From Mycobacteriaceae bacterium (lineage in GTDB: Bacteria > Actinomycetota > Actinomycetes > Mycobacteriales > Mycobacteriaceae): DNA of 64,000 nucleotides. The DNA lies in contig JAIEPH010000039.1 in NCBI GenBank assembly GCA_019749805.1, forward strand, positions 1 to 64,000. Direction: 5' to 3'. The translations under genes were made by a program, and so were the position numbers. The notes under the pieces are model-generated. The model searched no databases, was not told the origin of the DNA, and was given only the letters and a program-made list of their open reading frames with translations. Below, piece by piece: positions 62,827 to 64,000 of the stretch (positions are counted from its first letter, which is position 1; each line of letters opens with the position of its first letter).

Positions 62827-63378
62827 ATGAGTGAGGTCGTCCGGCTGACCCTCGTATCGCACGCCATGACCGATGCGATGGCAGCCGGACGGTTCGCCAC
62901 CGACGAGCCACTGAACGCTGTCGGTCATCGCCAGGTCGAGTCCTCGATCGAACTCGGCGTCTCCGAGCGGGCCTACTGCGGACCCGAGAAGCGGACGCGG
63001 CAGACCGCGGAATTGCTTGGCCTGCAGGCAGGTGTCGACACCCGGTTGGCGGATCTGGACTGCGGCCGCTGGCGTGGTGACGTCCTCGGCCGGGTCGATG
63101 CGGCGGATCTCGCGATCTGGCTGACGGACCCGACACGCGCACCGCACGGTGGCGAATCCGTCGTCGAACTCATCGATCGCGTCAAGGGTTGGATGGACTC
63201 ACTGACGGCCGATCGGGCCCGGTTGGTCGCCGTCACGCATCCATCCGTGATCCGCGCAGCCATCGTGATCGCTCTGGAAGCACCGCCGAAGTCGTTCTGG
63301 CGCATCGACATTGCACCGGCAAGCCGGACGGTCCTGCACTTCCGCGGACACGCGTGGACCCTACGGTCGAACAACTAA
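62827..63378 (+). CDS. histidine phosphatase family protein (cbt-associated, atypical)
   Basis: The 183-residue phosphoglycerate-mutase-fold protein has its phospho-acceptor His12 in 'TLVSHAMTD', but the usual R-H-G is S-H-A, so the phosphate-binding Arg is missing. Other residues remain: 'EKRTRQTAELLG' (Arg), 'GGESVVELIDRV' (Glu) and the second His in 'VAVTHPSVIRA'. As part of a cobalamin-riboswitch operon it might act on alpha-ribazole phosphate (CobC function), but the altered motif makes activity uncertain. The ATG at 62827 is used. Confidence 0.82.
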   Translation: MSEVVRLTLVSHAMTDAMAAGRFATDEPLNAVGHRQVESSIELGVSERAYCGPEKRTRQTAELLGLQAGVDTRLADLDCGRWRGDVLGRVDAADLAIWLTDPTRAPHGGESVVELIDRVKGWMDSLTADRARLVAVTHPSVIRAAIVIALEAPPKSFWRIDIAPASRTVLHFRGHAWTLRSNN

Positions 63379-64000
63379 TTCGGGCTGGCCGGTGGCTCGG
63401 GTCGAAATGGGTCGTACCACCACCATTGGGCGCGTTCGCCGGTGGGTCCGCGGTAGGGCGGGACGTCGGGTGGGGGTCGATTGGGTGGTCGCGCGAGTGA
63501 TCCCGGGCTCAGGGTGTTTCCGTCGCTGGTGGTGACGGTGAGGCTGTCGGCGGGTCCGGTGATGGTGATGGCGCCGCGGTGGTGGGCCCGATGATGATAG
63601 GGGCATAGCAGTACGAGGTTGTCCAGTTCGGTGGGGCCGCCGTCTTCCCAATGCTGGATGTGGTGGGCATGCAAACCTCGAGTGCTCGAACAACCCGGGA
63701 CCGCGCAGGTGGGGTGGCGGTATTCCAGGGCGCGGCGTAGCCGGCGGTTGACGGTGCGGGTGGCACGGCCCGCGCCGATGACCTGCCCGTCGCGTTGGAA
63801 CCACACTTCACAGGTGGCGTCACAGGTCAAATATTGGCGGTCGGCGTCGGACAGCAGCGGACCCAGATGTAGGTGTGCGATCTGCTCTTTGATGTCGAGG
63901 TGCACCACGACGGTGGTGTGTTGCCCGTGCGGTCTTTGGGCGGCGTCGGCGTCCCAGCCCGATTCGACCAGACGCATGAACGCCTCACCCGCGGTCGGAA
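63375..64000 (-). CDS. HNH endonuclease with DUF222 (13E12-repeat family), 5' part beyond the window
   Basis: About 208 residues of the C-terminal part are visible and the frame stays open to the window edge; the DUF222 N-terminal domain would lie outside. The HNH core is 'CAVPGCSSTRGLHAHHIQHW' followed by 'LDNLVLLCPYHHRAHH', with two zinc cysteines and the catalytic His. These proteins are abundant, often repeated, in mycobacterial genomes (REP13E12) and have nuclease folds of unknown biological role. The Met codon at 63977 is internal. The stop overlaps the end of the convergent phosphatase gene by four bases. Confidence 0.88.
   Translation of the reverse strand, partial: PTAGEAFMRLVESGWDADAAQRPHGQHTTVVVHLDIKEQIAHLHLGPLLSDADRQYLTCDATCEVWFQRDGQVIGAGRATRTVNRRLRRALEYRHPTCAVPGCSSTRGLHAHHIQHWEDGGPTELDNLVLLCPYHHRAHHRGAITITGPADSLTVTTSDGNTLSPGSLARPPNRPPPDVPPYRGPTGERAQWWWYDPFRPEPPASPN

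Noticed and set aside
63189..63535. Additional plus-strand frames opposite the HNH gene
   Set aside because: They are antisense to a clear HNH protein or continue the phosphatase in a wrong frame.

Overview
The window is high-GC actinobacterial DNA. Its gene content and order identify it as a mycobacterial chromosome segment, most likely from a non-tuberculous, Mycolicibacterium-type species. Read from the right end to the left it follows the M. tuberculosis order clpC1-lsr2-lysS ... coaX-panD-panC-folK-folB-folP-folE-ftsH ... hpt-tilS-dacB-ppa ... galE-(tRNA)-holB-cyclase-topA-cspA-helicase-Tad locus-ssd-HAD-acs (about Rv3596c to Rv3667). The esp/esx and PE/PPE genes that interrupt this stretch in M. 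tuberculosis are not seen. Names such as 'Rv3651-like' rest on recalled family and synteny knowledge, not on a database search.

Layout. 0.07-4.3 kb: a GAF-type regulator, acetyl-CoA synthetase and a degenerate Fic-like protein. 4.28-5.8 kb: two small-RNA genes flank a HAD phosphatase with a C-terminal membrane anchor. One fits Ms1/MTS2823 (minus strand, about 300 nt, with promoter and terminator visible). The other fits 6C/B11 (plus strand, two C-loop hairpins and a U-tract). 6.0-10.5 kb: a Tad/Flp-type pilus or secretion operon (ssd, tadA, tadB, tadC, Flp-like pilin, two TadE/G-like pseudopilins). 10.5-21.3 kb: a PAS-type protein, a DEAD/DEAH helicase, cspA, topA, a membrane adenylate cyclase, DNA polymerase III delta-prime and tRNA-Thr(CGT). 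21.3-34.4 kb: a galE/GT-C pair, an amidohydrolase with its TetR regulator, a tightly coupled NRPS-like/M1-peptidase/flippase-like operon, and a TerC gene behind a probable manganese riboswitch. 34.4-45.6 kb: a serine hydrolase, two small secreted proteins, a UraD-like protein, ppa, the dacB-metalloprotease-tilS-hpt run, a molybdopterin oxidoreductase, a SIMPL lipoprotein and an epoxide-hydrolase-like protein. 45.8-55.5 kb: ftsH, then folate genes (folE-P-B-K) and pantothenate/CoA genes (panC, panD, coaX), most with overlapping start and stop codons. 55.5-64 kb: a PLP amino-acid deaminase-like gene, lysS, lsr2, clpC1, a B12-riboswitch-controlled cobalt uptake operon (cbtB, cbtA, histidine phosphatase) and an HNH endonuclease cut by the window edge.

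Themes. Many genes are translationally coupled through ATGA, GTGA or TGATG overlaps, and several appear to be leaderless, both typical of mycobacteria. The most unusual parts are the dual sRNA locus, where a CRP-like palindrome sits inside the Ms1 promoter, and the NRPS-like/M1/flippase operon, which looks like a pathway for a surface amino-acid polymer or conjugate of unknown structure. The two Tad pseudopilin genes also lack an obvious canonical start codon.
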